Shown: positions 8,878 to 17,045, numbered from the stretch's first letter. The stretch is 23,243 nt of DNA from PALSA-612 sp963773055 (GCA_963773055.1 CAVYZL010000005.1:1-23243), one strand, 5' to 3'. Made by a program: numbers and translations. The notes: generated by a model not told the origin, from the letters alone.

Positions 8878-10167
8878 CTACTTCGCCCCGGGCGGCTTCA
8901 GCCAGCCGGAGGCGACCTTCCACTTGCCCTTGCCCAGGTACGTCGTAGAACTGCGTCTGGTTGCCGCAGGCGGCCGGCTCTGCCGGGCGACACCTTGCCG
9001 CAGGCGATCTCCGGCGCCGCCAGGATCGGCGGGCCCCGGAAGGCCTTGAACCCGGCGCTGATCGTCGCCGGGCTGAGCTTCGCGAACGGGATCGCGTTCA
9101 TGATCTTCACCGTCGCGAGCAGCGTCCTCCCAGGCGATCTCCGAGAAGACGTAGAGCATGTTCGGCACGGTCGTCCCGTACTGGAGGCCCTTCTTCAGGT
9201 AGAGCTTCGACTGCGGGCCCGGCAGGTTCACGAGCGTCTGGCGATGCCGTAGGTCCACTTCGGGAGGTCGCCGCTCGCGTACGCGGCCTGGGGAATGAAC
9301 GTGCAGAGCGGCGTCGAGAGCACCGGCTTCGAGTAGTGGATCTGGTCGAGCGCCCGCGCGAACGGCACGCACGTCGGTGAAGCCGAGGGCGGGGACGATC
9401 ATGTCGGCCGAGCTCGCCTGCGTCGCCGGCCCGAGCAGGTCGGTCGCGAGCTGCGGAATGCCGATCATCGTCACCTTCACGCCGACCTGCTGCATGCCCT
9501 TCCTGACGGCGGCCGCGGCGGTGTCGGCGCCCGGCTCGGTCGGATAGACGACGGCCGCGGTCTTCACCTTCGGCAGGAACCGCTTCGTGTAGGTGCCGAA
9601 GGCGCCGAGCACGCTCGTCTGGCTGCCGTTCAGGAAGTAGGCGTTCTTCGCCGTCGGGTCGGCCGGGTTGGCGGTGACGACCGCCGATGATCGGCATCGT
9701 GCCCTTGACCGTCGCGTAGATCGACTGGTTGCCGACGGTGACGAACGCCGAAGATGATCGCCTTCATCCTTGTCGTTGACCATCTGCTGGCCGCAGCGGA
9801 CGCCTTCCTCCTCCGCCTGGGCCCAGAAGCACTCGTTGAGCTTGACGCGGGTGCCCGTGGACGCCGCCGAGCTCGGCGTTGACCATCTTCACGGCGGCTT
9901 CGATCACGCTGCGTCGCCTGCGGGAAGTTGAAGTTCGGCCGGGCCGCCCTGGCCGTTGATGAAGCCGAGCGTCGACCGGCGACAGGTTCGGGTTCGCCTT
10001 GCCCTTGCCGCCGACGTAAGCCTGGTAGTTGAGGAGCCTGTGGCGGCGGGAGCGCCGTCGTCGCCGCGAGCGCCGCGGCAGCCGCGACGCGAGGCGGCCG
10101 ATGCACAGCAAGCGACGAGGCCGCGCCGCGCCGTCGGGCGACGCTCGACGAAGTTCGCTGGACGCAT
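8878..10167 (-). CDS. livK: Branched-chain-type ABC importer substrate-binding protein, frameshifted
   Basis: A periplasmic-binding-protein type I (Leu/Ile/Val-BP family) of ~425 residues. The ATG at 10167 is preceded by GGAGGAGGAGG. It starts MRPANFVERRPTARR and, after a frame break, shows an Ala-rich hydrophobic stretch consistent with a signal peptide. The mature part reads NYQAYVGGKGKANPNLSPV, LGFINGQGGP, PNFNFPQATQ, AAVKMVNAELGGVHGHP, SVLGAFGTYTKRFLPKVKTA, AVVYPTEPGADTAAAAVRKG, MIGIPQLATDLLGPATQASS, LVNLPGPQSKLYLKKGLQYG and the C-terminal YLGKGKWKVASGWLKPPGAK before TAG 8880-8878. It should bind the solute outside the membrane and deliver it to the LivHM permease. The ligand cannot be inferred. 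Frame breaks are frequent (near 10080, 9950, 9860, 9750, 9690, 9370, 9240 and 9130). Confidence 0.85.
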
Positions 10168-10303
10168 AGTCTACCTCCTCCTCCTGCAGCCGTGGAAGTG
10201 TCCGCGCGTCTCGCAGGCGCCTCAGGGGCGCGAAGGGCTCCCGCCTGGCTCGCGGCGTCGCTGCACGCATCCGCTCAGTGGCTGGACGTGCGATCGCGCC
10301 GAG

Positions 10304-10345
10304 CGTAACCCGTGGTCGTGACGAAAGTGTCAACAAGACTGTCAA
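10304..10345 (-). promoter_or_regulatory. Duplicated TTGACA, possible promoter of the liv genes
   Basis: Two copies of TTGACA occur in direct orientation on the minus strand, at 10345-10340 and 10333-10328, twelve bases apart, at the very end of the upstream SDR gene. Only a weak -10 (GGTTAC/GTTACG near 10310-10304) is seen at usual spacing. A transcript from here would have a leader of about 130 bases before livK. Confidence 0.3.
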
Positions 10346-11258
10346 TGGAGCCGGCTCACTCGGATCGCCGCTCGAGCGACTTCGCGGAAGATCGGGTTGG
10401 AGAGCAGGAAGCGGATCTCGTCCGCCCGCTCGTCGTTCAGCGGCTCGTCCGGGAACGAGGCGAGCATCGCGCGGAAGCGCTCGTCGGCGCCCTCGCGGAA
10501 CTCGCGGTGCGTGAAGATGTACAGGTCGTCGTCGGCGGATGCCGGCGAGCACGCGCTCGCCGCACTCGAGCGGATCCATCCAGAGCGGCGAGTTCGGCCG
10601 CTCCTCGAGCTCGCGCTCGAGCTCCGCGTAGCCGGAGTCGCGCGTAGCGCTCGGGCCGCATCCTGCCGCCCTCGCGGATGTTCGTCTGCACCGGGCCCCG
10701 GACAGAACGCGGAGACGCCGATTCCCTCTCCGGCGAGCTCGCTGCGCAGAGCCTCCGAGAGCCCGATCAGCGCGGCCTTGGCCGTGATGTAGATCGCGGC
10801 GCCGGGGATCGGGAGGACGCCGGCCATCGACGAGGTGTTGACGATGTGCCCGCCCTCGCCGTGCGCGAGCATCCGCGGCAGGAACGTCTGGATCCCGTTG
10901 ACGGCGCCGCCGAGCAGCACGCCGAGGCCCCAGTCCCAGTCGTCGTAGCGCGCGAGCGTGACCGGCCCGAGGATGCCCATGCCGCGTTGTTGCAGAGGAC
11001 GTGCACGTTGCCGAAGACGCGCTCCGCCTCGTCGGCCGCGCGCGCGAACCCGTCGCGGTCGGTGACGTCGAGCTCGATCGCGTGCACGCTCGCGCCGGCT
11101 CCCGTCGAAGCGCTCGAGCGCGCGTCTCGATGTGGTCGCGGCGCAGGTCGGCGATCACGACGTTCATGCCCGCGCGCGGCGAACGCCGTCGCCATGCCGA
11201 GCCCGATCCCGCTCGCGCCGCCGGTGACGAACGCGGTCTTGCCCTCGACCTCCTCCAT
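10342..11258 (-). CDS. SDR-family dehydrogenase B, frameshifted
   Basis: A classical short-chain dehydrogenase, ~300 residues, starting at ATG 11258 (MEEVEGKTAFVTGGASGIGL, which contains the TGxxxGxG cofactor motif). It continues VHAIELDVTDRDGFARAADE, NVHVLCNNA, YDDWDWGLGVLLGGAVNGIQ, IVNTSSMAGVLPIPGAAIYI and TAK. The catalytic Ser and the YxxxK (YITAK) are therefore present. The tail, with PNSPLWMDPLECGERVLAGI, DDDLYIFTHREFREGADERF and RAMLASFPDEPL, is longer than in basic SDRs and is shared with the upstream paralogue. It would oxidise or reduce an alcohol/ketone with NAD(P). Frame breaks lie near 11165, 10980, 10690 and 10640. It starts eight bases after SDR A, so the two are co-transcribed. 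Confidence 0.85.
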
Positions 11259-11265
11259 GCGCGCC

Positions 11266-12156
11266 TCAGTCGCCCGGCCAGGAGGCGAGGGCGCGCGGCC
11301 TTCCCGGCGCGCCGGCCCTCCTCGACCGCGAGCCGGTCCGGGCGGCACCGGCTCGTCGGGGAACGCGGCGAGCGTCTCGTCGAAGATCTCCGCGCAGCTC
11401 GTCTCGATGGTCGGGGTGGGTGAAGACGTAGAAGTCGTTCCGCCTGATCGCGCGCAGGACCTTCTCGCCGATCTCCTCCGGGTCCATCCCGGCCTCGTGC
11501 AGGCCGGGGAGGATGCGCATGAACTCCTGGTCGGCCGGCGTCACGTCGGTCGAGAGCTCCGGCGGGCCGGATCAGGTCGCTCTCGTAGATCTTGCTCTTG
11601 ACGAGGCCCGGGCAGACCATCGAGACGCCGATCCCGTGCGGCAGCAGGCTCCAGCGCAGCGCGTCGGACAGCCCGTGCACCGCGAACTTCGCCGTCGTGT
11701 AGATGCCCGCGCCCGGGCCGGCGACGAACGCGGCCATCGAGGCCGTGTTGACGACGTGCCCGCCCTCCCCGTGCGCCTTGATCCTCGGCACGAAGGTGAC
11801 GACGCCGTTGACGACGCCGCCGAGGTTGACGCCGAGCACCCAGTCCCAGTCCTGGTACGTCGCGTCGGCGATGTCGTTGAAGAGGTTGATGCCGGCGTTG
11901 TTGCAGAGGACGTGCACGTTCCCGAGGACGCGCTCGGTCTCGTCGGCGGCACGCGCGAACGCCTCGCGGTCGGTGACGTCCAGCTGGATCGCGTGCACGT
12001 CGCCGCCGAGCTCGGCCGTCGCCGCCTCGAGGTGGTCGGCGCGGACGTCGGCGATCGCCACCGCATGCCCGCCGCGAGGAACGCCTTGGCCATGCCGAGC
12101 CCGACTCCGCTCCCGCCTCCCGTGATGAAGGCGACTCTGCCTTCGACGTCCCGCAT
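11266..12156 (-). CDS. SDR-family dehydrogenase A, frameshifted
   Basis: A paralogue of the next SDR. It starts at ATG 12156 with MRDVEGRVAFITGGGSGVGL (TGxxxGxG motif). Further motifs are IADVRADHLEAATAELGGDV, HAIQLDVTDREAFARAADET, NVHVLCNNAGINLFNDIADA, YQDWDWVLGVNLGGVVNGVV, VNTASMAAFVAGPGAGIYTT and AK, giving the catalytic Ser and Tyr-x-x-x-Lys (YTTAK). VSMVCPGLVKSKIYESDLIR follows, then after frame breaks MTPADQEFMRILPGLHEAGM and RAIRRNDFYVFTHPDHRDEL, ending at TGA 11268-11266. Its length of ~295 residues matches the paralogue. It is the first gene of the minus-strand train, divergent from the MetE-like gene. The substrate is unknown; two tandem SDRs may act on different stereoisomers or on successive steps. 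Confidence 0.85.
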
Positions 12157-12166
12157 GCGTCGGGAC

Positions 12167-12174
12167 CTTATAGT
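12167..12174. promoter_or_regulatory. Overlapping back-to-back -10 elements
   Basis: In the 35-bp gap between divergent starts, an AT-rich island in GC-rich sequence reads TATAGT on the plus strand (12169-12174) and TATAAG on the minus strand (12172-12167). Each lies about 10-17 bases from its start codon (12192 and 12156). Both genes would have very short or no leaders. Confidence 0.4.
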
Positions 12175-12191
12175 CGTCCGCGCGAGAGGCG

Positions 12192-13349
12192 ATGGCGACG
12201 ACCACGGCGCGAGCAGACGTCGTCGGGCAGCCTGCTGCGGCCCGAGTATCTGCGGGAGGCGAGGGACGCGGCGCTCGCCGGCACGCTCGACGCCGGCGAG
12301 CTGCGCGCGGTCGAGGACCAGCGCCGTCCTCGAGGCGATCGCGCTCCAGGAGAGCGCGGGGATCGAGGCGATCACGGACGGCGAGTACCGGCGGCACGGG
12401 TGGATCGCGTTGATCCCGATCATCGACGACCCGCTCTTCCAGGCGCCGGTCTCGCGGCTTCGAGTTCCTCGAAGCGGAGTCCGGCTGGCGCGGGCTCTGG
12501 AAGACGGGCGAGGGCGAGCCGGCCGACACCTCGGCGCTGCCGCCCGAGGAGCCGTTCGTCACCCGGCGGCTCGAGGTCGACCGCGACATCGTCACGGACG
12601 AGTTCGCGTTCCTGAAGGCGAACGCCAACGCGCGCGCGAAGTACACGATCCCGGCGCCGAGCTGGCACCGCATCTACTGGCATCCCGAGTACTCGACCGA
12701 CGCGTATCCCGACCTCGGACGACTTCATCGCGCGACGTCGCCCGCATCCTGCGCGAGCACGTCGTCGACCGGCTGGTCGAGCTCGGCTGCGACTACATCC
12801 AGATCGACGCGCCCAACTACGCGCAGTGGCACATCGACCCGGAGAACCGCGCGGCGTTCGAGGCGCACGGCCACGACATGGCGCACGAGCTCGTCGCGGA
12901 CGCCGAGTTCGACAGCATGGTCTTCGAGGGCCTGACCGGCGTCACGCGCGCGATGCACATGTGCCGCGGCAACGCACCCGGCGGCATGTGGGCGGCGACC
13001 GGAGGCTACGAGGCGATCTCGAAGCAGGTCTTCCCGCGCCTGAAGAACATCGACCGGCTGCTGCTCGAGTACGACTCCGACCGCGCCGGTACCTTCGCGC
13101 CGCTCGCCGACGTCCTGCCGAGCCACGAGGTCGTGCTCGGGCTCGTGACGACGAAGGACGGGACGCTCGAGGACCCGGACGAGCTCGTCGCGCGGGTCGA
13201 GGAGGCGACGCGAGTACGTGCCGCTCGAACGGCTGGCGATCAGCCCGCAGTGCGGCTTCGCGTCGGGCGTGATCGGCGCGATGACCGCCGCCGAGCAGGA
13301 GGCGAAGCTGCGGCTGATCGGCGACGTCGCGCGACGGATCTGGGGCTAG
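12192..13349 (+). CDS. MetE C-terminal-domain-like zinc methyltransferase/alkyltransferase, frameshifted
   Basis: A stand-alone protein of ~385 residues of the cobalamin-independent methionine synthase superfamily (COG0620), half the length of true MetE. It starts at ATG 12192 (MATTTARADVVG, then after a frame break SLLRPEYLREARDAALAG). Next come AIALQESAGIEAITDGEYRR, PPEEPFVTRRLEVDRDIVTD, YTIPAPSWHRIYWHPEYSTD and LVELGCDYIQIDAPNYAQWH. The probable zinc ligands are His and Cys of TRAMHMCRGNAPGG, Glu of RLLLEYDSDRAG and Cys of LAISPQCGFASGVIG. It ends at TAG 13349 after VARRIWG. Such proteins transfer alkyl groups to thiols; epoxyalkane:coenzyme M transferase belongs here, as do many of unknown substrate. 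Frame breaks lie near 12220, 12325, 12460, 12715 and 13210. Confidence 0.8.
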
Positions 13350-13650
13350 TCACAGCCCCGGAGCTCGTAGCCGAGCATCGCCGGGGGGCAGCCTCCGCAA
13401 CGCCGGAACGCCGACTTCGATCACGAAGGTTCCACCCGACTCGAGATGCGCCGCGGCATTCTCGAAGCAGGCGACCTGCTCGTCCTCCGTCAGATTTCCG
13501 ATCGTGTTTGAAGACGACGTAGACGAGCGAGAACGTGTCGAGCTCGGCGAGGAAGTCGACTGCGGGGTCGACGACAGCCGGGTCGAACATGTCCGCGCTC
13601 GACTCGTCATACCGCGCTGCAACCCGCTCGCCGAAGTAGTCCTCGGGCAC
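13350..13650 (-). pseudogene. SAM methyltransferase remnant with internal deletion
   Basis: The frame from GTG 13650 gives MPEDYFGERVAARYDESSAD and MFDPAVVDPAVDFLAEL, the N-terminus of a class I methyltransferase family I recognise. It then jumps directly to DTFSLVYVVF, and after a one-base shift to TIGNLTEDEQVACFENAAAH, LESGGTFVIEVGVPALRRLP. The ~60-65 residues that should lie between, including the glycine-rich SAM-binding motif I, are absent. The protein also stops soon after LPPG, against a usual ~250 residues. It abuts the convergent end of the MetE-like gene. The loss of the cofactor site makes it non-functional as a methyltransferase. A single-base sequencing error cannot explain a deletion of this size. 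Confidence 0.7.
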
Positions 13651-13697
13651 CCGCAGAGTCTTGCAAGTCCAGTCTCACAGGTTCAGAGCCGCCGGTG

Positions 13698-14120
13698 TTA
13701 GGCAGCTGCAAGCGCCTGTCTAATCCTCGCGATCGCAGCAGTCTCCTCGTCGTTCATCCCGCCCTTGGCCTCCGCTACCGCTGCCGCAACGTCGAGCACG
13801 AGGCGACGATAGGCATCAAACTCGTCCGGGGCCTTAGCGCCGAGCACTGCCACGGCAGCGCCTAAAGCGCTCATCGTCCCCTCCACGACCTCCTTCGAAG
13901 ACGCGACCAGGCCGAAACCTGTGCTGTGTGTCCCCGCAAGCTCGCGGACGAGTTGGCTCTCGCTCTCGCGATGCACGGCGAGTTGCTTCGCGAGGGCGCT
14001 TGCCTCGCCGAAGCTGTCCGTGAAGTCGCGATGAGCCGCAGAGACCAGCATTCCCGCGCCCATTACACCCTGCTGGAGGTTCTTCCACTCGTCCTCGGTG
14101 AAGTCGACCTTGCCTGCCAT
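13698..14120 (-). CDS. Uncharacterised helical protein
   Basis: An intact frame of 140 residues. I choose ATG 14120 (MAGKVDFTEDEWKNLQQGVM) because GGAGG lies five bases upstream; a longer frame from 14243 has no such site. The sequence is nearly all helix, with GAGMLVSAAHRDFTDSFGEA, SALAKQLAVHRESESQLVRE, SALGAAVAVLGAKAPDEFDA and AEAKGGMNDEETAAIARIRQ. It lacks cysteine, signal peptide and transmembrane segments and is probably cytoplasmic. I know similar uncharacterised actinobacterial proteins but no function. It appears monocistronic, about 150 bases downstream of the small gene ending at 14276 on the same strand. Confidence 0.75.
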   Translation of the reverse strand: MAGKVDFTEDEWKNLQQGVMGAGMLVSAAHRDFTDSFGEASALAKQLAVHRESESQLVRELAGTHSTGFGLVASSKEVVEGTMSALGAAVAVLGAKAPDEFDAYRRLVLDVAAAVAEAKGGMNDEETAAIARIRQALAAA

Positions 14121-14275
14121 GTGTCCTCCTTCGGTCGCTGTCAGTACCGTTGAGTCAAGTCTGCGGTAGCAGTCGAGTTTTCCAGAGACCACACCAGCGC
14201 CCGTGTCCGTTTTGTGCGGTGGTCTATGCGCACGAGGTTGCACTAGATGAAGCTTCGTTAGCGCGTCGGTTCGTG

Positions 14276-14479
14276 TCAGCGTGCAGCGACGGGCAGCTCA
14301 AGCCGGCGGACGAGGACGGGCACGACCGGCCTGCCCGTCGAGTCGAGCACGTCCTCGACGCGGTAAACGTCCTCAGCCGTCGCCACGATTGCCCCCGGTT
14401 CGACTGGCGCTGGCGCTGTCGCGTCTGCGATGTCGTCGAACGTCGCAACGTCGCGTAGATGGACGTGCACGAGTGCCAC
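14276..14479 (-). CDS. Small hypothetical protein downstream of cupin
   Basis: A 67-residue frame from GTG 14479 (MALVHVHLRDVATFDDIADA, VEPGAIVATAEDVYRVEDVL and DSTGRPVVPVLVRRLELPVA) with the third-position GC bias typical of real genes here. It starts eight bases after the cupin stop, so it is probably the second gene of that operon. Its beta-rich pattern has no motif I recognise. An alternative is that it is not translated. Confidence 0.5.
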   Translation of the reverse strand: MALVHVHLRDVATFDDIADATAPAPVEPGAIVATAEDVYRVEDVLDSTGRPVVPVLVRRLELPVAAR

Positions 14480-14487
14480 GACGCGGT

Positions 14488-14952
14488 CTAGTCCTCGCCT
14501 TCCCAGTATTCGAGCTCAGGCCCCGGGCGAGCGAACAGGATCCGGTCTCCCGCGACACTGCGCGCGCCGATCTTGCCCGTGTCGAGGTACTCGACGATGT
14601 CCGGCGCGATCAGCGTCGAGAGCATGAGCACGCGGATCGGCGCGTCCGTGTCGTTGCGGATCTGGTGCGCGCCCTCCTTGCCACGGGGGAAGGCGACCAC
14701 GTCCCCCTCGCGCAGCACCTGCTCACCCTCGTGCGTGCGGAGCGTCGGCTCGCCGCGGAGGACGATCACCCACTCCTCGTTCGCGTGGTGCGTGTGGAAC
14801 GGCCCTTGCTTGTCGCCCGGCTCCACCTCGTACATGCTGCCGCCGATCAGCTCGGCGCCGACGTGGTGGCCGACCCAGGCGTCCTTGATCTTCCAGCCCT
14901 CGCGGTGCTCCGTGCGATCCCACCCGTCTCCGTTGAGGTTGACGATCTTCAT
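14488..14952 (-). CDS. Single-domain cupin protein
   Basis: An intact 154-residue protein, MKIVNLNGDGWDRTEHREGW to PELEYWEGED. Cupin motif 1 is at GPFHTHHANEEWVIVLRG (His53, His55 and Glu59 or Glu60). Motif 2 is at GDVVAFPRGKEGAHQIRN (Pro89, Gly91, His96, Asn100). These residues form the metal site of the small beta-barrel. Single-domain cupins serve as isomerases, dioxygenases, sugar-binding or sensor proteins, and the substrate is not readable here. The C-terminal extension IVEYLDTGKIGARSVAG follows the barrel. It probably heads a two-gene unit with the 67-residue gene. No clear ribosome binding site was seen before ATG 14952. Confidence 0.85.
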   Translation of the reverse strand: MKIVNLNGDGWDRTEHREGWKIKDAWVGHHVGAELIGGSMYEVEPGDKQGPFHTHHANEEWVIVLRGEPTLRTHEGEQVLREGDVVAFPRGKEGAHQIRNDTDAPIRVLMLSTLIAPDIVEYLDTGKIGARSVAGDRILFARPGPELEYWEGED

Positions 14953-15110
14953 GTCGAGAGCCTAGGCGCAACGGCACTCTGGGAGGAGGCAACTCGGCTA
15001 CGTGCGCCGCGACAACGGTGAGAGCGACGACTCACTAGCTCTATTGAGCCACGCTAAGCACCTGGGAGAGGCCCTGCGTTCAGGCCGTTGTCGAGACAGA
15101 CATCCCTTCG

Positions 15111-15134
15111 TGCGCCCCATTTTGCGCCCCATTT
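15111..15134. repeat. Perfect 12-bp tandem duplication
   Basis: TGCGCCCCATTT occurs twice head to tail. Twelve bases is a multiple of three, so on the minus strand it reads as repeated Lys-Trp-Gly-Ala. It may be simple slippage within the end of a decayed gene. Confidence 0.6.
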
Positions 15135-15379
15135 CAGCTGATCTCCCGTGACCTCAGAGACGCAGAGCGCATGAATAGATGCGTCACGACCCTGCTGACC
15201 CCCCGGCCCCATGTCTCCTAAACCGGGGGCTGCCCCAGCGTCTCGTGAGCTGGGTCTTGGAAACATCTTGGAAACCACAGACGGCCAACAGTGGCGAACG
15301 AGCGAGGCAGGAGAACCGTCGAAGTGGCTTAACCAGGCACACCTAACTGGTGGCGGCAACCCATGGCGAGCACCAAGCG

Positions 15380-15424
15380 CTCTTTGCAAGCCGGAGGTCG
15401 CCGGTTCGATCCCGGCACGCTCCA
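15380..15424 (+). tRNA. 3' half of a tRNA-Ala(TGC)-like gene, probably a fragment
   Basis: TTTGCAA (anticodon loop with TGC at 15385-15387) is followed by GCCGG, a GAGGTC-like variable region and a perfect T arm (GCCGG, loop TTCGATC, CCGGC, 15400-15416). ACGCTCC plus discriminator A completes the acceptor 3' strand. The T at position 70 would allow the Ala-specific G3-U70 pair. The matching GGAGCGT/GGGGCGT acceptor 5' strand, the D arm and the 5' side of the anticodon stem are not found upstream, so only the 3' half is present. Such halves are typical attachment-site remnants of integrating elements. Confidence 0.45.
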
Positions 15425-15869
15425 CCTGAAGAAACCCTGGAAACAGGCTACTTCTCGTCAGTCGCCGACTTGCCGCGAACGACGTGGCGGTCGCATTTGG
15501 CATATCAAGGGGTGCGGTTTCCGCTGTGGGTGGACGGGGGAAGAATCACGGCGATGCCCGTTCCTTCTCTCGCCTTCCCCGCCAGTCTGATTCACGTTCT
15601 TGATGGGCCGCCTCGACGGATCCCGAGCCGTTCAACGAGCCCTGTAGAACGCATCCCGGAGGAGGCACGCCTTGATCTGCGTATTGAGCCGGCTCGTCGG
15701 CCCCGGCAACGGGTACGCGCGGCTCGCCTTGCTGCCTAGACCACGCGCTGCGGTCGGACATCAGTCCAACATCGCCGGAAGACTTCCTGCCACCTACGAC
15801 GTTCGCCGTCGCCGAATCCATTACGCCCGGATCGACGGCTAGGCTCGTTCCGGTTTGCAGGAGGTCGAG

Positions 15870-16403
15870 GTGCGGTGGTCGCCGCGGGCGCGGCGATGGA
15901 GACTGGAGGTGCCTTGGGGACAGGCGCCACTGCTAACCGTGCCACGAGGGACGAGTCAGGCTGACGTGGAGCGCGTGCTCGAGGAGAGACGGCTGTGGAT
16001 CGCGGAGCAGCGGCTACGCCAAGTGCCGCGCCTGTGCCTCGACCCGTCCGCGGTCAGCGAGTCGGAGGCGCGCACGGCCGCACGAGAACTCGTTTCGGCG
16101 CTAGCGGAGGACGAGGCTGAGCGGATCGGCGTCGAGTACCGCCGAATCCGTATCGGAGGACAGCGCACTCTCTGGGGTTCCTGCTCTTCACGCGGCACGC
16201 TCTCCTTCAACTGGCGACTGGTGCTCGCGCCGCCCGAAGTGCTCGACTACGTGGTCGTGCACGAGCTCTGCCACCTGCGCGTCCCGAACCACTCGCGACA
16301 ATTCTGGGCGCTCGTCGAGCGACACCGTGCGCACTGGCGCCAACAGCGTGATTGGCTGCGCGATCACGGGCCTGAACTCCTGGCATTTAGACCGGGCGAC
16401 TGA
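15870..16403 (+). CDS. YgjP/DUF45-family zinc metallopeptidase-like protein
   Basis: A 177-residue protein of the YgjP-like family (PF01863, related to M48 peptidases). I set the start at GTG 15870 (VRWSPRARRWRLEV) because AGGAGG at 15859-15864 is spaced five bases from it; an in-frame TTG at 15855 lacks a site. The hallmark RTLWGSCSSRGTLSFNWRL precedes the metal site HELCHLRVPNHSRQFW, with His131, Glu132, His135 and the further His141. The family is widespread and often described as a predicted metal-dependent hydrolase or SprT-like protein, with physiological substrates largely unclear. No signal peptide is present, so it is probably cytoplasmic. The frame is intact. Confidence 0.85.
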   Translation: MRWSPRARRWRLEVPWGQAPLLTVPRGTSQADVERVLEERRLWIAEQRLRQVPRLCLDPSAVSESEARTAARELVSALAEDEAERIGVEYRRIRIGGQRTLWGSCSSRGTLSFNWRLVLAPPEVLDYVVVHELCHLRVPNHSRQFWALVERHRAHWRQQRDWLRDHGPELLAFRPGD

Positions 16404-16610
16404 TCCAGCAACATCATGGGGGTGGCCGAGGCAGCTGTCTGCCGAGAGCCACGGCTCACCCAACTCTTTCGGCATCGACCCGGAAACTCGAGAAGCCGCG
16501 GATTCCAGACTTCATCCCTTGCCGCGTCTACCGGTACACACGCGAGGAGCTCAAGCGCGCCGGCGACGACGAGCTGCATCGGGCAGCCTCACGGTCGGGC
16601 GCACCGACTC

Positions 16611-17045
16611 TCACGTCTTCTGCGCGTCGTCGACCCAGGGGCCTTGCCCCGTGATGCGCTCCACTCGAATCCGTGTGATGTAGCCGGGGGGAGGGTCGGG
16701 CATCGGTGGGAACGTCACGCCGGGCCGCACGTAGGTGTAGGCGAGGCGTTGCAGCAGCTCCGGCGCGCCACCCTCGGTGATCCTTGCGCTTCCGTAGAGA
16801 ACCGCATAGTTGCGCATGCCGATCGCGTTTGCCCCCGGCGCTTCCAAGGAGAGAGCCACGCGGGGGTCGCGAAGCATGTTCTCGACCTTGCGATGGCGGT
16901 GGAGGTGTCCAGAGACGATCTCCTCGTCCTCGATCCCGATCCAGACGACCGTCACCTGGGGACTCGCGTCAGGGTTGAGGGTGACGAGGTGGGCGAGCGG
17001 TCCCGACTCGATCAGTTCACGAACCGAATCTGGCAGCGAGCTCAT
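16611..17045 (-). CDS. PPOX-class (F420/FMN-binding) split-barrel protein
   Basis: An intact 144-residue pyridoxamine-phosphate-oxidase-fold protein: MSSLPDSVRELIESGPLAHL, VTLNPDASPQVTVVWIGIED, EEIVSGHLHRHRKVENMLRD, PRVALSLEAP and YAVLYGSARITEGGAPELLQ. The pattern of an N-terminal helix, ATLNPDGSPQVxxVW-type strand, K-x-xNLRRDPRVAL-type helix and xxGxA strand matches actinobacterial F420-dependent PPOX oxidoreductases. Members reduce or oxidise small substrates with F420H2 or FMN, or simply bind the flavin. The particular cofactor cannot be decided from sequence. It stands alone, convergent with the metallopeptidase gene. The start at 17045 is accepted because the family begins just before the ELI...PLAHL motif. 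Confidence 0.85.
   Translation of the reverse strand: MSSLPDSVRELIESGPLAHLVTLNPDASPQVTVVWIGIEDEEIVSGHLHRHRKVENMLRDPRVALSLEAPGANAIGMRNYAVLYGSARITEGGAPELLQRLAYTYVRPGVTFPPMPDPPPGYITRIRVERITGQGPWVDDAQKT

Larger units (their letters stand above)
14953..15869. other. Gene-poor stretch of about 0.9 kb
   Basis: No convincing protein gene is seen. The stretch contains a 12-bp tandem duplication (15111-15134) and the 3' half of a tRNA-like sequence (15380-15424). A minus-strand frame from about 15270 to 15054 (SEVTGDQLKWGAKWGARRDV) vaguely resembles the tails of integrases found beside tRNA genes, but it is too short to call. Confidence 0.4.

Noticed and set aside
9764..12673. One minus-strand open frame of nearly 970 codons
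   Set aside because: It strings together parts of SDR A, SDR B and the binding protein through frameshifts and passes out of frame between them. Splitting by motifs gives separate normal genes.
15054..15503. Minus-strand frame with VERAGIEPATSGLQ
   Set aside because: That peptide is the well-known false translation of the complement of a tRNA T arm and anticodon arm, here at 15380-15424. Only the more distal tail is kept, as a weak integrase-like hint.
16404..16610. Possible short gene reading IPDFIPCRVYRYTREELKRA
   Set aside because: The segment has a protein-like composition, but no start, ribosome binding site or recognisable family, and it would need frameshifts to extend.
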